Source: Ruegeria sp. EL01 (GTDB lineage Bacteria; Pseudomonadota; Alphaproteobacteria; Rhodobacterales; Rhodobacteraceae). From it: 64,000 nt of DNA. Both the position numbers and the translations under genes were made by a program. The stretch's first letter is position 1, and the number at the start of each line of letters is the position of its first letter. Location: positions 1 to 64,000 of the forward strand of contig NZ_OMPS01000046.1 in assembly GCF_900313035.1 (NCBI RefSeq). Direction: 5' to 3'. Below, piece by piece: positions 1 to 7,435 of the stretch. Below the pieces are notes generated by a model, which saw only the letters and a list, made by a program, of their open reading frames with translations, did not search any database and was not told the DNA's origin.

Positions 1-263
1 TCACGCAGTCGCTCGCAGATCCGCTTGGCAGTATGCCGCTGTTTGCGCGGTCGTTGCCGATCTTCCGACAACCATTGATCAATGATCCCGGTGAACCCAT
101 CCAGCTTGGGCCGCCGGATCGGTGCTGACCGCCGGTAGCCGGGCGGGACCGAAAACGCCAAAATCTTGCGAACGCTGTCACGAGATATCCCGAAATGCCG
201 GGCCGCTTCTCGCTGGCTCATGCCCTCGGCACAGGCCAGACGAACTTTACGATACAAATCCAC
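1..263 (-). CDS. istA: IS21-family transposase IstA, N-terminal part
   Basis: The reading frame starts at a GTG (263-261) with GGGAGGA 9 bases upstream and runs off the left edge after 87 codons. It begins MDLYRKVRLA and contains a helix-turn-helix (residues about 13-35, SQREAARHFGISRDSVRKIL) followed by PPGYRRSAPIRRPKL and KQRHTAKRICERLR. This is the usual order in IstA transposases of the IS21 family, where the DDE catalytic domain follows further downstream, here outside the window. IstA cuts and joins the element ends with help from the ATPase IstB. Whether the element is intact cannot be seen. Confidence 0.8.
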   Translation of the reverse strand, partial: MDLYRKVRLACAEGMSQREAARHFGISRDSVRKILAFSVPPGYRRSAPIRRPKLDGFTGIIDQWLSEDRQRPRKQRHTAKRICERLR

Positions 264-343
264 GGAAAAGATCCTCCCGCCCCCCTCCGTTACGAAAAGA
301 AGGGCAAAGATGGACGACTTTTACGCCGCCCGCAGCAGGGTCA
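1..343 (-). mobile_element. IS21-family insertion sequence, one end (partial)
   Basis: The window opens inside an insertion sequence read on the minus strand. It holds the first part of an istA-type gene and, outside it, about 80 bases of non-coding end. Read on the minus strand the outer end begins near TGACCCTGCTGCGGG (343 leftwards) and carries GTAAAAGTCGTCCA (324-311), the kind of sequence found in IS21-type terminal repeats. The TG of an IS21 terminus would coincide with the first two bases of the stop codon of the neighbouring MFS gene. The other end, istB and the target duplication lie outside the window, so the exact boundary is inferred. Confidence 0.65.
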
Positions 344-1555
344 TCCCGCCGCTTCCGTGGTCGACTTTCTCACCGCCGTTCTCACCTGAGGTTCGCGCAG
401 CGCAGCGATCGATATGAACCCAATGCAAACCAACACCGCAGAGCAGAGAAATAGGCTGGATAGGCCAGTGGTCTCTAGCAAGCCTGCTCCGAGCGCCGCG
501 CCAAGGCCAATTGCACCATTGAAGAGCGCCACATAGATTGCGGATGCTTGGAGGGCGTCTGCGCCCGCTTCCTTCAATACCCAGGTTTGCAGGCCGACAA
601 GGATCGCTGCGATGGCTCCGCCCCATATGATTAGTACCAAGGCGATGCCCATTACGCCGATGCTGGCTCCGAGTAGGGTCAGCGCACTCAGCGCTCCGCA
701 GGCCAGAAGCAGTGAGACCATCACAATCGTCTTGAGCCAGGAATCGATCAGTGCACCGGTCACCATGTTCGCTGCGATTCCAGCGGCTCCGAATGTGAAT
801 AGCAAAGGCGCGACTGCGCGGATCGAAACCTCCTCTGCTCCCGTGAGGAAAGGTTCGATGTAAGTGTATGCCATGAAATGTGCCGTGACGGCAAAAAGCG
901 TGGCCGCAAATATTCGCTGGAAACGACTATTTGACAAGATGCGGATCAGCGGTCGCACTCCGACGTTACCGGTGCCTTGCACGACTGGCACGGTGATCCA
1001 CATCGCGAAGGCTACGCCCAATGATAGCACCCCAATGGCCAGAAATGCGATGCGCCAGCCCGCCCCGACTCCGATCAGGTTGGCAAATGGTACGCCCAGC
1101 ACGCTAGCGACTGACACGCCGCCAAAGATGATGGAGGTCGCCAGGCCTACTTGCCGAGCGGGCACAATCTGGGCTCCGAGTGTTCCGATCATCGCCCAGA
1201 ATGCGCCATGGGCGATGGCCCCCAGAACCCGAGCGCCCATGAGCCAGGCAAAACTCTCCGACAGGCCTGCAGCAAAGCCGGATGCCGCGAGAACAACCAT
1301 TAGCCCGATCAGCAGTGGTCGCCGCGGCACGGCGCCAAGCCAGACTGCCGAGGAAATTGCTGCTGCTGCGGCAATCCAGGCATAGAGTGTCACGATCAGG
1401 CCGACCTGTCCGGTGGGTACCCCCAGATCGCCGCCGATCTGGGAAAGAAGCCCAATCGGCGCGAGCTCAGCGGTAACAATGGAAAAGCTGCCGGTGCCGA
1501 GTGCGGCAATAGCCAGCCAGGCGCGGTAGTCGGCGCGCTGAACATCTTGGGACAT
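341..1555 (-). CDS. MFS transporter, drug/sugar efflux type (AraJ/YdhP-like)
   Basis: A 404-residue inner membrane protein with about twelve hydrophobic segments. It shows the DHA1-type layout: a first helix with GTGSFSIVTAELAPIGLL, a loop-2/3 region GAVPRRPLLIGL, and an arginine-containing helix 4 (GARVLGAIAHGAFWAM). The N-terminal motif resembles the AraJ/SotB/YdhP group of proton-driven exporters of sugars and drugs; the substrate cannot be told. It is the last gene of the minus-strand set that starts with the aldo/keto reductase, 24 bases after the CMD-like gene. Its stop codon lies exactly where the adjacent insertion sequence seems to begin, so the last residues may have been altered by the insertion. 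Confidence 0.85.
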   Translation of the reverse strand: MSQDVQRADYRAWLAIAALGTGSFSIVTAELAPIGLLSQIGGDLGVPTGQVGLIVTLYAWIAAAAAISSAVWLGAVPRRPLLIGLMVVLAASGFAAGLSESFAWLMGARVLGAIAHGAFWAMIGTLGAQIVPARQVGLATSIIFGGVSVASVLGVPFANLIGVGAGWRIAFLAIGVLSLGVAFAMWITVPVVQGTGNVGVRPLIRILSNSRFQRIFAATLFAVTAHFMAYTYIEPFLTGAEEVSIRAVAPLLFTFGAAGIAANMVTGALIDSWLKTIVMVSLLLACGALSALTLLGASIGVMGIALVLIIWGGAIAAILVGLQTWVLKEAGADALQASAIYVALFNGAIGLGAALGAGLLETTGLSSLFLCSAVLVCIGFISIAALREPQVRTAVRKSTTEAAG

Positions 1556-1579
1556 AAGTTGGGGACTCCGTTTCTAGGA

Positions 1580-1972
1580 TCAAGTTTCGGTGGTCTCAAA
1601 CGCTTTTCTGGCCGAAGCGATGGCGTTCATCGCTGCAGGTACTCCGGCGTAAACAGCGATTTGATAAATGATCTCGACAATTTCCTGTCGGCTCACGCCG
1701 CAGTTCAACGCAGCGCGTATGTGAAAATCGAGCTGACTGGGTGCGGTGCCTTTGGCGCCGAGCATCGCCACCGTCAGCATCTCACGCGTCTTCAGATCTA
1801 TTCCATCCCGACCAACCACATCGGCGAAGGAAAACCCGAGGATTAGCTCGACCGCATCTGCATCGAACGCATCGAGATTGCTGGCCACACGTTGAGCTGC
1901 GCTGGGTTCCAACCGCTCGAGCAGGGCCAACGCACTGGATCGGCGGCTGGCATCATGGGTGCTGTGGGTCAT
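1580..1972 (-). CDS. carboxymuconolactone decarboxylase (CMD) family protein
   Basis: A 130-residue all-helical protein of the CMD/AhpD-like family. The core [39 protein letters not shown] segment (about 62-100) is the family signature, followed by [15 protein letters not shown]. The family includes 4-carboxymuconolactone decarboxylase and many small redox or lyase-like proteins; only one cysteine is seen, in ALNCG, so the AhpD-type CxxC peroxidase is not indicated. Its start overlaps the stop of the aldo/keto reductase by four bases (ATGA), which suggests translational coupling. The specific reaction is unknown. Confidence 0.8.
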   Translation of the reverse strand: MTHSTHDASRRSSALALLERLEPSAAQRVASNLDAFDADAVELILGFSFADVVGRDGIDLKTREMLTVAMLGAKGTAPSQLDFHIRAALNCGVSRQEIVEIIYQIAVYAGVPAAMNAIASARKAFETTET

Positions 1973-2952
1973 GCGTCCACCCCCTTCATGCCTTCGGGAG
2001 TGTACCGCTCACCGACCACTGGCACCTGTTCGATCGCTGTTTCGAGCCGGATGCAGTCCCGGGCTGTAAGATCAACCGATGTGGCGCTTGCATTCTCGCT
2101 AAGGTATTTGCGGCGTTTGGTCCCCGGGATTGGGACGATGTCGTCACCTTTCACCAACAGCCAGGCAAGCGAGAGTTGCGCCGAAGTACAGCCCTTTTCG
2201 GCGGCCATATCAGCGATCACATCGGCAACGCGGCGGTTTTGATCGATCGCTCTTTCTGCAAAGCGCGGCAGCGAGGCGCGAAAATCGCCCTCTTCCAGTT
2301 CGTTGGTTGACTGGAAGCGGCCGGTCAGGAAACCGCGGCCAAGCGGCGAATAGGGCACGAAGCCCACACCCAACTCACGGCATGTTGGCAGAACTGAAGC
2401 TTCAGCTTGTCGCGACCAGAGGGAATACTCGGTCTGGACAGCCGTGACGGGATGAACCCCATGCGCTTTGCGCAAGGTTTCTGCGCTGACTTCGCAGAGG
2501 CCGATATGGGAAATCTTGCCCTCTTTGATCAGCGTCGCCAAACCTTCCATCGTTGCCTCAATCGGCTGTTTCGCGTTGACCCGGTGCACATAGTAAAGGT
2601 CTATGCAATCAACCCCCAGCCGTCGTAGCGACGCTTCACAGGCAGCACGAGCGTAGTCCGCACCGCTGTTCAGGCTGCGCTTGTATTCACCGGGATTGCG
2701 AACGATCCCGAACTTCGTGGCCACACGGACATCCGCACCGCTTTCATGTAGGAATGTTCCGATAAGTTCTTCGTTATGATGCGGCCCGTACATGTCGGCT
2801 GTGTCGAAGAAATTGATGCCCAGTTCGACGGCCCGCGCCAGAACATTCAGCGATTCAACGTCATCGCGCGGCCCGTAGAACTCGCTCATCCCCATACAAC
2901 CGAGCCCGATGGCCGACACCTCAAGGCCTTGACCAAGTTTACGTTTCTGCAT
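1969..2952 (-). CDS. aldo/keto reductase
   Basis: A 327-residue NADPH-dependent aldo/keto reductase with a TIM-barrel fold. The four catalytic residues are in place: Asp50 and Tyr55 in FFDTADMYG, Lys80 in VATKFG, His123 in LYYVHR. The C-terminal [17 protein letters not shown] matches the cofactor phosphate-binding loop of the YakC/AKR13-like group. The start has a strong ribosome binding site (AAGGAGG, spacing 7). It heads an operon with the CMD-like and MFS genes and is transcribed away from the LysR gene, the classical arrangement for LysR control. Substrate unknown; it is a candidate ketone or butenolide-type reductase for the AfsA-like pathway next door. Confidence 0.88.
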   Translation of the reverse strand: MQKRKLGQGLEVSAIGLGCMGMSEFYGPRDDVESLNVLARAVELGINFFDTADMYGPHHNEELIGTFLHESGADVRVATKFGIVRNPGEYKRSLNSGADYARAACEASLRRLGVDCIDLYYVHRVNAKQPIEATMEGLATLIKEGKISHIGLCEVSAETLRKAHGVHPVTAVQTEYSLWSRQAEASVLPTCRELGVGFVPYSPLGRGFLTGRFQSTNELEEGDFRASLPRFAERAIDQNRRVADVIADMAAEKGCTSAQLSLAWLLVKGDDIVPIPGTKRRKYLSENASATSVDLTARDCIRLETAIEQVPVVGERYTPEGMKGVDA

Positions 2953-2999
2953 GATAGACCTCCTTGAATGTCAGGGAATGAGCATGGCATACCCCTTAG

Positions 3000-3944
3000 A
3001 TGGAAAAACTAGAGAATAATGAGAACACGATTTCCATAATCGGAAAGCTCGATGTAAAGGGATTGGTTTGGGACGACGCGCGGGCGTTTCTGGCCGTGGC
3101 CCGACATGGCACGCTAAGTATGGCAGCCAACGCTCTGAACATTGGCATCGCCACACTTTCGCGTCGGATCAACCGGCTGGAAGAAGCTCTGGATGTACCC
3201 TTGTTTGTACGGCACCAGACGGGCTACCAGCTGACCGAAGATGGCAGCGATCTTATCGAGAAAGCCGAAGCGATGGAGGCGGCGGCGCTGGCTTTGAGCA
3301 GTGGTGCGAGACAGCAGGCGCAGTTGACCGGCAAGATCCGTTTGGCGACGGCGGAAAACCTTGCAAGCGGGTTGATCATTCCGGCGTTGCCCGAATTCCA
3401 ATCCAAACATCCTGGCCTGATGGTCGAGATCGTGACCGACATTACGACTGTAAACGTGCATCGTCGTGACGCCGATCTGGCGCTGCGTATGGTCAAGCCG
3501 CAACGCGGCAATGTTACACTCAAACGTTTAGGCACTCTTGGTTATGGGCTCTATGCAAGCAAAGACTATGTCAAACGTCGTCAGGTCGGTGCCGACCACG
3601 GCAGCTATGAGACGGATGCGTTCGTTGCTTGGGGCGAAGTGCAAGCACATTTGCCCGCCGCGCAATGGGTTGAGCGCGTGCTTCGCGGTCGATCACCGGC
3701 GATCATCACAACGTCGCTCTCAACGCAGGTATCGGCCACAGCAGCCGGATTGGGTCTTGCTGTCCTGCCGCATTTCCTGGCGACGGATGCAAATCTGACC
3801 TGTGTCTCTTCTGACATTGGAATCGATCAACCAATCTATCTGGTAATTCAATCTGATCTGGCGCAATCCCGACGAACGCGGGCCCTAGCCGATTTTCTAA
3901 GCGAACTGGTGGTTTCCAATCGGGCACGCCTTCGCGGGTACTGA
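3000..3944 (+). CDS. LysR-family transcriptional regulator
   Basis: A LysR-type regulator of up to 314 residues: an N-terminal winged helix-turn-helix (about residues 25-85, WDDARAFLAVARHGTLSMAANAL then LSRRINRLEEALDVPLF) and a C-terminal effector-binding domain. The family usually begins close to the WDD motif, so the first 22 codons may not be translated. ATG 3000 has no ribosome binding site, and an in-frame TTG at 3063 is the other candidate. An operator-like dyad (3031-3046) falls in this doubtful segment, which favours a later start or a leaderless message. It is divergent from the aldo/keto reductase operon and lies just before the AfsA-like operon; it probably controls both. Confidence 0.87.
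   Translation: MEKLENNENTISIIGKLDVKGLVWDDARAFLAVARHGTLSMAANALNIGIATLSRRINRLEEALDVPLFVRHQTGYQLTEDGSDLIEKAEAMEAAALALSSGARQQAQLTGKIRLATAENLASGLIIPALPEFQSKHPGLMVEIVTDITTVNVHRRDADLALRMVKPQRGNVTLKRLGTLGYGLYASKDYVKRRQVGADHGSYETDAFVAWGEVQAHLPAAQWVERVLRGRSPAIITTSLSTQVSATAAGLGLAVLPHFLATDANLTCVSSDIGIDQPIYLVIQSDLAQSRRTRALADFLSELVVSNRARLRGY
3031..3046. promoter_or_regulatory. putative LysR operator, copy 3 (TTTCC-N6-GGAAA)
   Basis: The segment is TTTCC-ATAATC-GGAAA. Read on the minus strand its centre is GATTAT, so it matches the TTCC-GATT-NN-GGAA core of the two copies upstream of the 4134 operon. It sits about 80 bases upstream of the aldo/keto reductase start, a natural position for a LysR site controlling that operon and autoregulating the regulator. 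Binding by this LysR is inferred. Confidence 0.5.
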
Positions 3945-3973
3945 CGTTCAAGTCCAACCAATCGCGCAGCTTT

Positions 3974-3997
3974 ATGTTTTCCGATTCCGGAAAACAT
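3974..3997. promoter_or_regulatory. perfect inverted repeat, putative operator copy 1
   Basis: A 10-base perfect inverted repeat, ATGTTTTCCG - ATTC - CGGAAAACAT, lies 30 bases after the LysR stop and about 137 bases before the start of the 4134 operon. It contains the TTCC-GATT-NN-GGAA core. It could also act as a weak terminator for the LysR gene, because TGTTTGCATTTTT follows. The second copy exactly 40 bases further on favours an operator. Confidence 0.55.
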
Positions 3998-4016
3998 GTT
4001 TGCATTTTTCTCCAAT

Positions 4017-4035
4017 GATTCCGATTCAGGAAAAC
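4017..4035. promoter_or_regulatory. putative operator copy 2
   Basis: The sequence ATTCC-GATTCA-GGAAAA repeats CCGATTC-GGAAAAC of copy 1 with one mismatch in 15 bases, in the same orientation and exactly 40 bases downstream, close to four turns of the helix. It is a little over 100 bases before the first gene of the AfsA-like operon. Tandem in-phase sites are usual for LysR regulators. Confidence 0.55.
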
Positions 4036-4133
4036 GCTATCCCCGTCTATACAACGTTGAGATGTAGACTGGCTGCATGGCTCCCCTCAATTCTGGCCAG
4101 CTCGCTCCAGCGTTATGAAACAAGGAGATGGAT

Positions 4134-4745
4134 ATGCCAACTGAACTTCTATTGATTTCCCGTTACCCCACGAAACCCGGTGCTGCATCGAGCCTTGCGG
4201 CCGTATTGAAACCAACAGTTGACGGCCGCACTTTGGTTGCGCTTGACGCTGATGAAGTCGTAACCTTGGAACAATTGGATGCGGCTGAAGCACTCGATGC
4301 CCTTCGCGAGCGGCTGGGCCCCGTGGCAGCTGATTTCGCCCATCATTTGAGCGGCGACATTCGCCGTGAAATTCTTGATTTTGTAGAGGCCCCTAAAACA
4401 GGTGGCAGCATGCTGCCGGACACGCCTTACATCCAATTGCGACATGTAGAGGTGAACCCCGACGAACACGCCGCCTACCTCATCTGGCGCGACGAGACGA
4501 TCTTCGAAGTTGTCCGCAACGCGGACGCTGTAGAGAGTTTCGTTGCCTTTCACTCGGTAGTCAGCGGCCAACCCGGGGTTATGTTTGTGTCGGGTTTCTC
4601 GGTTGATCCCGCAACCTATAGCGCAGTCTTTTCCTCTGAGCGCTACAGCACCATCGTGCAGCAGGCCGGTGATCGCTTTATCACTGGCGGAACCAGCGGT
4701 CTCTACACAAAGATTTACGCGGAGACCACCAGACTCGCGGCCTGA
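4134..4745 (+). CDS. protein of unknown function, first gene of the AfsA-like operon
   Basis: A 203-residue protein I do not recognise. The start chosen is ATG 4134 because GGAG ends six bases before it; the in-frame ATG 4128 directly abuts the GGAG. The translation seems to have two similar halves, each opening with a beta strand (PTELLLISRYP and PYIQLRHVEV) and followed by acidic helices; this could be a pair of ferredoxin-like alpha/beta barrel domains of the NIPSNAP/Dabb/EthD kind, but that is a guess. There is no signal peptide or membrane segment. It is followed by the AfsA-like gene after 46 bases on the same strand. Confidence 0.75.
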   Translation: MPTELLLISRYPTKPGAASSLAAVLKPTVDGRTLVALDADEVVTLEQLDAAEALDALRERLGPVAADFAHHLSGDIRREILDFVEAPKTGGSMLPDTPYIQLRHVEVNPDEHAAYLIWRDETIFEVVRNADAVESFVAFHSVVSGQPGVMFVSGFSVDPATYSAVFSSERYSTIVQQAGDRFITGGTSGLYTKIYAETTRLAA

Positions 4746-4791
4746 TTCGGGCGAGCAGACACTTTATCACAACTCATTTTGGAGACTTGCA

Positions 4792-5577
4792 ATGACCGAT
4801 AAATTTTTGACCTTCGATACACTGATCGTTGTTGCCGACAAATTCGCTGAGTTCACATCAGGCAAACCCGCGGTGACGTTGAGCCAACTTCGCGCGATGT
4901 TGGTGTTGCCCGAACATATGGTGTCCGGCCCGGTGCAATTACTGCCCGGCCAGGGTCTTTCGGACCTTGAGATTGCCGATCTCCTCAAACAGATTGCGGC
5001 ACTCGACCCGACTGGCAGCCGATGGGATCTGACTTTGTTTCAAAATCTGTCAGATCGCGCCGACGCAGAGTTTTCACACAAGCGAAAGTCCTGCAATACA
5101 CTGATCGGTAGCCCGACAAAGGTCGCGAAGGATACCTATTTTCTTGATCTTCGGATCGACCAAGAATGTGAATTGATGGGCGATCACCAGACCGGACAGC
5201 ACGTACAGGGGATGTTGTTGGTCGAAGCCGCGCGGCAGTCTTTCCTCGCCGTGACCGAAAAATACCTGCTGACCAGCATGGCGGAGAAGACGTATTTCGT
5301 CATCACGTCCATAACAACCGAGTTCAAGGGATTCGTTTTTCCGCTGCCGGCGCACATTGAGTATCGAGTCTTGTCGAGTAACGTGAACGAGCGGCGTCAC
5401 AAGTATCAGGTCGAAATGGATTTCGTCCAGGGTGGCGAATCACGAACACGCGTTGGCTGTGCCTTCACGGTCTATCCGCATCAGGTCATTACACAAAAAG
5501 AAGCCACGCTGGCGCTGGACGCAGCAAAATGTGCCCTCGCGAGCACAAGCGCCAAAGTGCCCGCACGTGCTGCCTAA
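4792..5577 (+). CDS. AfsA-like hotdog-domain protein (putative butyrolactone/butenolide-type synthase)
   Basis: A 261-residue protein starting at ATG 4792, with GGAG eight bases upstream. Residues about 93-228 form an AfsA-type hotdog domain: the key motif HVQGMLLVEAARQ (137-149) matches the HVPGMLLLEAARQ of Streptomyces AfsA, with DHQTGQ before it and FKGFVFPLPAHIEY (178-191) after it. AfsA proteins join a beta-ketoacyl-ACP to dihydroxyacetone phosphate, the first step towards gamma-butyrolactone signals. Streptomyces AfsA has two such domains; here only the second type is clear, and residues 1-90 are unassigned. A role in making a small lipid-derived molecule is inferred from the family and from the phosphatase, reductase and exporter nearby. 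Confidence 0.8.
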   Translation: MTDKFLTFDTLIVVADKFAEFTSGKPAVTLSQLRAMLVLPEHMVSGPVQLLPGQGLSDLEIADLLKQIAALDPTGSRWDLTLFQNLSDRADAEFSHKRKSCNTLIGSPTKVAKDTYFLDLRIDQECELMGDHQTGQHVQGMLLVEAARQSFLAVTEKYLLTSMAEKTYFVITSITTEFKGFVFPLPAHIEYRVLSSNVNERRHKYQVEMDFVQGGESRTRVGCAFTVYPHQVITQKEATLALDAAKCALASTSAKVPARAA

Positions 5578-5637
5578 ACCGTTCATTTGCTCGGCGCCTC
5601 CTCCGAGAGCGCCGAGCAACGATCAGGCTGAACCGAT

Positions 5638-6483
5638 ATGATTCAAACAACCTATGACCTTTCAGTGACCACGCAAGGGCCACTTTACCCTCCAAGCGAA
5701 GTCATGGACGAAGATGGCAATTTCATTGTCATCGGCGCTGTAAACCAAGCGTTCGGCGACCGCGTCGAAACGAAATGGACGGGCGCAATCGTGTCACCCG
5801 AAAGCCCGGTGCCGGTTTTTGGCGATAAGGCACCTCACACCATCCTCGAGCACTTTTCGCCCGATGCTCCGTTACTGCCGCATCTTGCCAATAAAATGCT
5901 CCATACGTTGCCACTACCGTTGCCTTGCAACAACTACCCGATGTTGTTCGCACCCCAGCAATACCCCGACGCGAACACCGACACGCGGCCAAGCTATCCG
6001 TTTCACAAAGCACCCATCCCGGATTTTCTTCCTGAACATGGACGGCAACTCCAGCGTCCCGTTAGACTCCACGATTGGGTTGAGGCGAGGGGGCGGATTC
6101 GCGTCGCGCTCGAAGATGAAGCGCGCGTTGCCCGTTTCACTTTTAAGTTCGATGCTTTGCTGCCGCGCGCGCTCTACACGATCATGACGCTGCGCGAGCA
6201 CGATCTTGATCCGTCCGGCCCTACACGACCGGGTCCCTTGGGTGTGCCGAATGTATTCGTGACCGACAGTTCAGGCAGAGCAAGCTTTGAAGCGGTACTA
6301 CCCGACCCTTTTCCGGGGCCGGATCGCCCTGGTGGAAACCGCGTTATCAACGTGGTCGTGCTGTGGATGAGCAGCCAGATGAGCTATGGTGGCGCCATTG
6401 GTCGCTATGGCTTGGGTGGCGATATCCACGCGCAACTGAAATTTCCCACACCAATGTTTCAAGACCTCCAGACGCGGGCTTAA
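5638..6483 (+). CDS. conserved-looking protein of unknown function in AfsA-like operon
   Basis: A 281-residue protein I cannot assign. It has no signal peptide or transmembrane helix. The middle and C-terminal part (about 140-270) alternates hydrophobic and polar residues as in a beta-sandwich (RIRVALEDEARVARFTFKFDAL, split here as RIRVALED and RFTFKF), then GVPNVFVTDSSGRASFEAVL and VVVLWMSSQMSYGGAIGRYG. The segments look well conserved in character but suggest no known enzyme. It starts 60 bases after the AfsA-like gene, and the tautomerase-like gene follows after 29 bases. Confidence 0.75.
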   Translation: MIQTTYDLSVTTQGPLYPPSEVMDEDGNFIVIGAVNQAFGDRVETKWTGAIVSPESPVPVFGDKAPHTILEHFSPDAPLLPHLANKMLHTLPLPLPCNNYPMLFAPQQYPDANTDTRPSYPFHKAPIPDFLPEHGRQLQRPVRLHDWVEARGRIRVALEDEARVARFTFKFDALLPRALYTIMTLREHDLDPSGPTRPGPLGVPNVFVTDSSGRASFEAVLPDPFPGPDRPGGNRVINVVVLWMSSQMSYGGAIGRYGLGGDIHAQLKFPTPMFQDLQTRA

Positions 6484-6512
6484 GTCGCGTTGCCGATCTG
6501 AAAGGACCAATC

Positions 6513-6746
6513 ATGCCAGTCATTCAAATCTCGACATTCAAGATGGAAGACCCACAAAAAGCCGCGATGCTTCTAGAGGAGGTAACGGCGGCAATGCACC
6601 GCGTTACGGGCGTTCCGCTGGATAAGATCAGCGTTTTCCTGAACGAGGTCGAGCCCTCCCGCTGGGCAGACGCCGGAGTGGTGGGCTCGCATCCTGATTT
6701 TCAGACTCTGAGCCGTAGGAAGACCTATGAGGAGGAAAAAGTGTGA
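6513..6746 (+). CDS. 4-oxalocrotonate tautomerase-like protein
   Basis: A 77-residue protein starting MPVIQISTF, with AAAGGA six bases before the ATG. After loss of the initiator methionine, Pro1 would be the catalytic base, as in 4-oxalocrotonate tautomerases, which move keto-enol double bonds. The first 45 residues follow the beta-alpha-beta pattern of the family (KAAMLLEEVTAAMHRVTGVP); the tail is longer than in the shortest members. The stop codon overlaps the start of the HAD phosphatase gene (GTGTGA). In this operon it might isomerise an unsaturated ketone or butenolide, but this is inference. Confidence 0.78.
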   Translation: MPVIQISTFKMEDPQKAAMLLEEVTAAMHRVTGVPLDKISVFLNEVEPSRWADAGVVGSHPDFQTLSRRKTYEEEKV

Positions 6747-7435
6747 AGCGCTTTGCCTTTTTTGATGTCGACGACACCTTGATCTCGGTGAAAAGCATGT
6801 TCGATTTCTACCGGTTCTGGACACTGGATTGGCGCGATGATCCTGCCAGTCTGGAGATGTTTGAAACAGACTTCGCCGAATTGAGAACCAATGGCGCGTC
6901 GCGCGAAGTTCTTAACAGAGCATATTACCGTTACTTCACCGCAGTTGATCCGGAGGAGCTTAGCAAAGCGGCTCAGACTTGGGCTGCTGCTCGGCTCGAC
7001 AAACCCGAACGTTTCTTCTTAGCAGAACCGGTGGCTGAGCTCAGGGAGCTAAAAGCAAATGATATTGAACCGGTTTTCGTTTCCGGATCGTTTAAAGCTG
7101 TATTGGACCCAATCGCGAATTACCTTGGCGTAGACTGGATTCTAGCGACCAAAATGAAACGGGGTGCAAACGGGTGTTTCACAGGCAAAATAGGAGTGCC
7201 GCAGACAATTGGAGTCGGCAAGGCTGAGGCGATCCGGACTTTCCTGACTTCGCAAGCCGCTGACGCTGCAAACTGTCTTGCATTTGGCGACGACATTTCG
7301 GATCTGCCGATGTTGCTGTCCGTTGGCACACCGGTTGTCGTCGGGTCACACGCCGAACTTGCGGCACACGCTAACGCTGGTCGGTGGCGCAGGCTTCAGG
7401 CTTTGCCAATTCAACTGGAAACCAATGCAACATAG
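6743..7435 (+). CDS. HAD-IB family phosphatase (SerB-like)
   Basis: A 230-residue cytoplasmic HAD hydrolase starting at GTG 6743 behind GAGGAGG. All catalytic motifs are present: DVDDT with nucleophile Asp8 and acid Asp10, SGS with Ser114, Lys160, and GDDISD with Asp183/184. The helical cap between motifs I and II is of the phosphoserine-phosphatase type. It is translationally coupled to the tautomerase-like gene. In AfsA pathways the condensation product carries a phosphate from dihydroxyacetone phosphate that must be removed, so a phosphatase is exactly what such an operon would need. The real substrate is unknown. Confidence 0.87.
   Translation: MKRFAFFDVDDTLISVKSMFDFYRFWTLDWRDDPASLEMFETDFAELRTNGASREVLNRAYYRYFTAVDPEELSKAAQTWAAARLDKPERFFLAEPVAELRELKANDIEPVFVSGSFKAVLDPIANYLGVDWILATKMKRGANGCFTGKIGVPQTIGVGKAEAIRTFLTSQAADAANCLAFGDDISDLPMLLSVGTPVVVGSHAELAAHANAGRWRRLQALPIQLETNAT

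Noticed and set aside
864..1385. 173-codon plus-strand frame
   Set aside because: Antisense shadow of the MFS transporter; composition is that of a reversed membrane protein.
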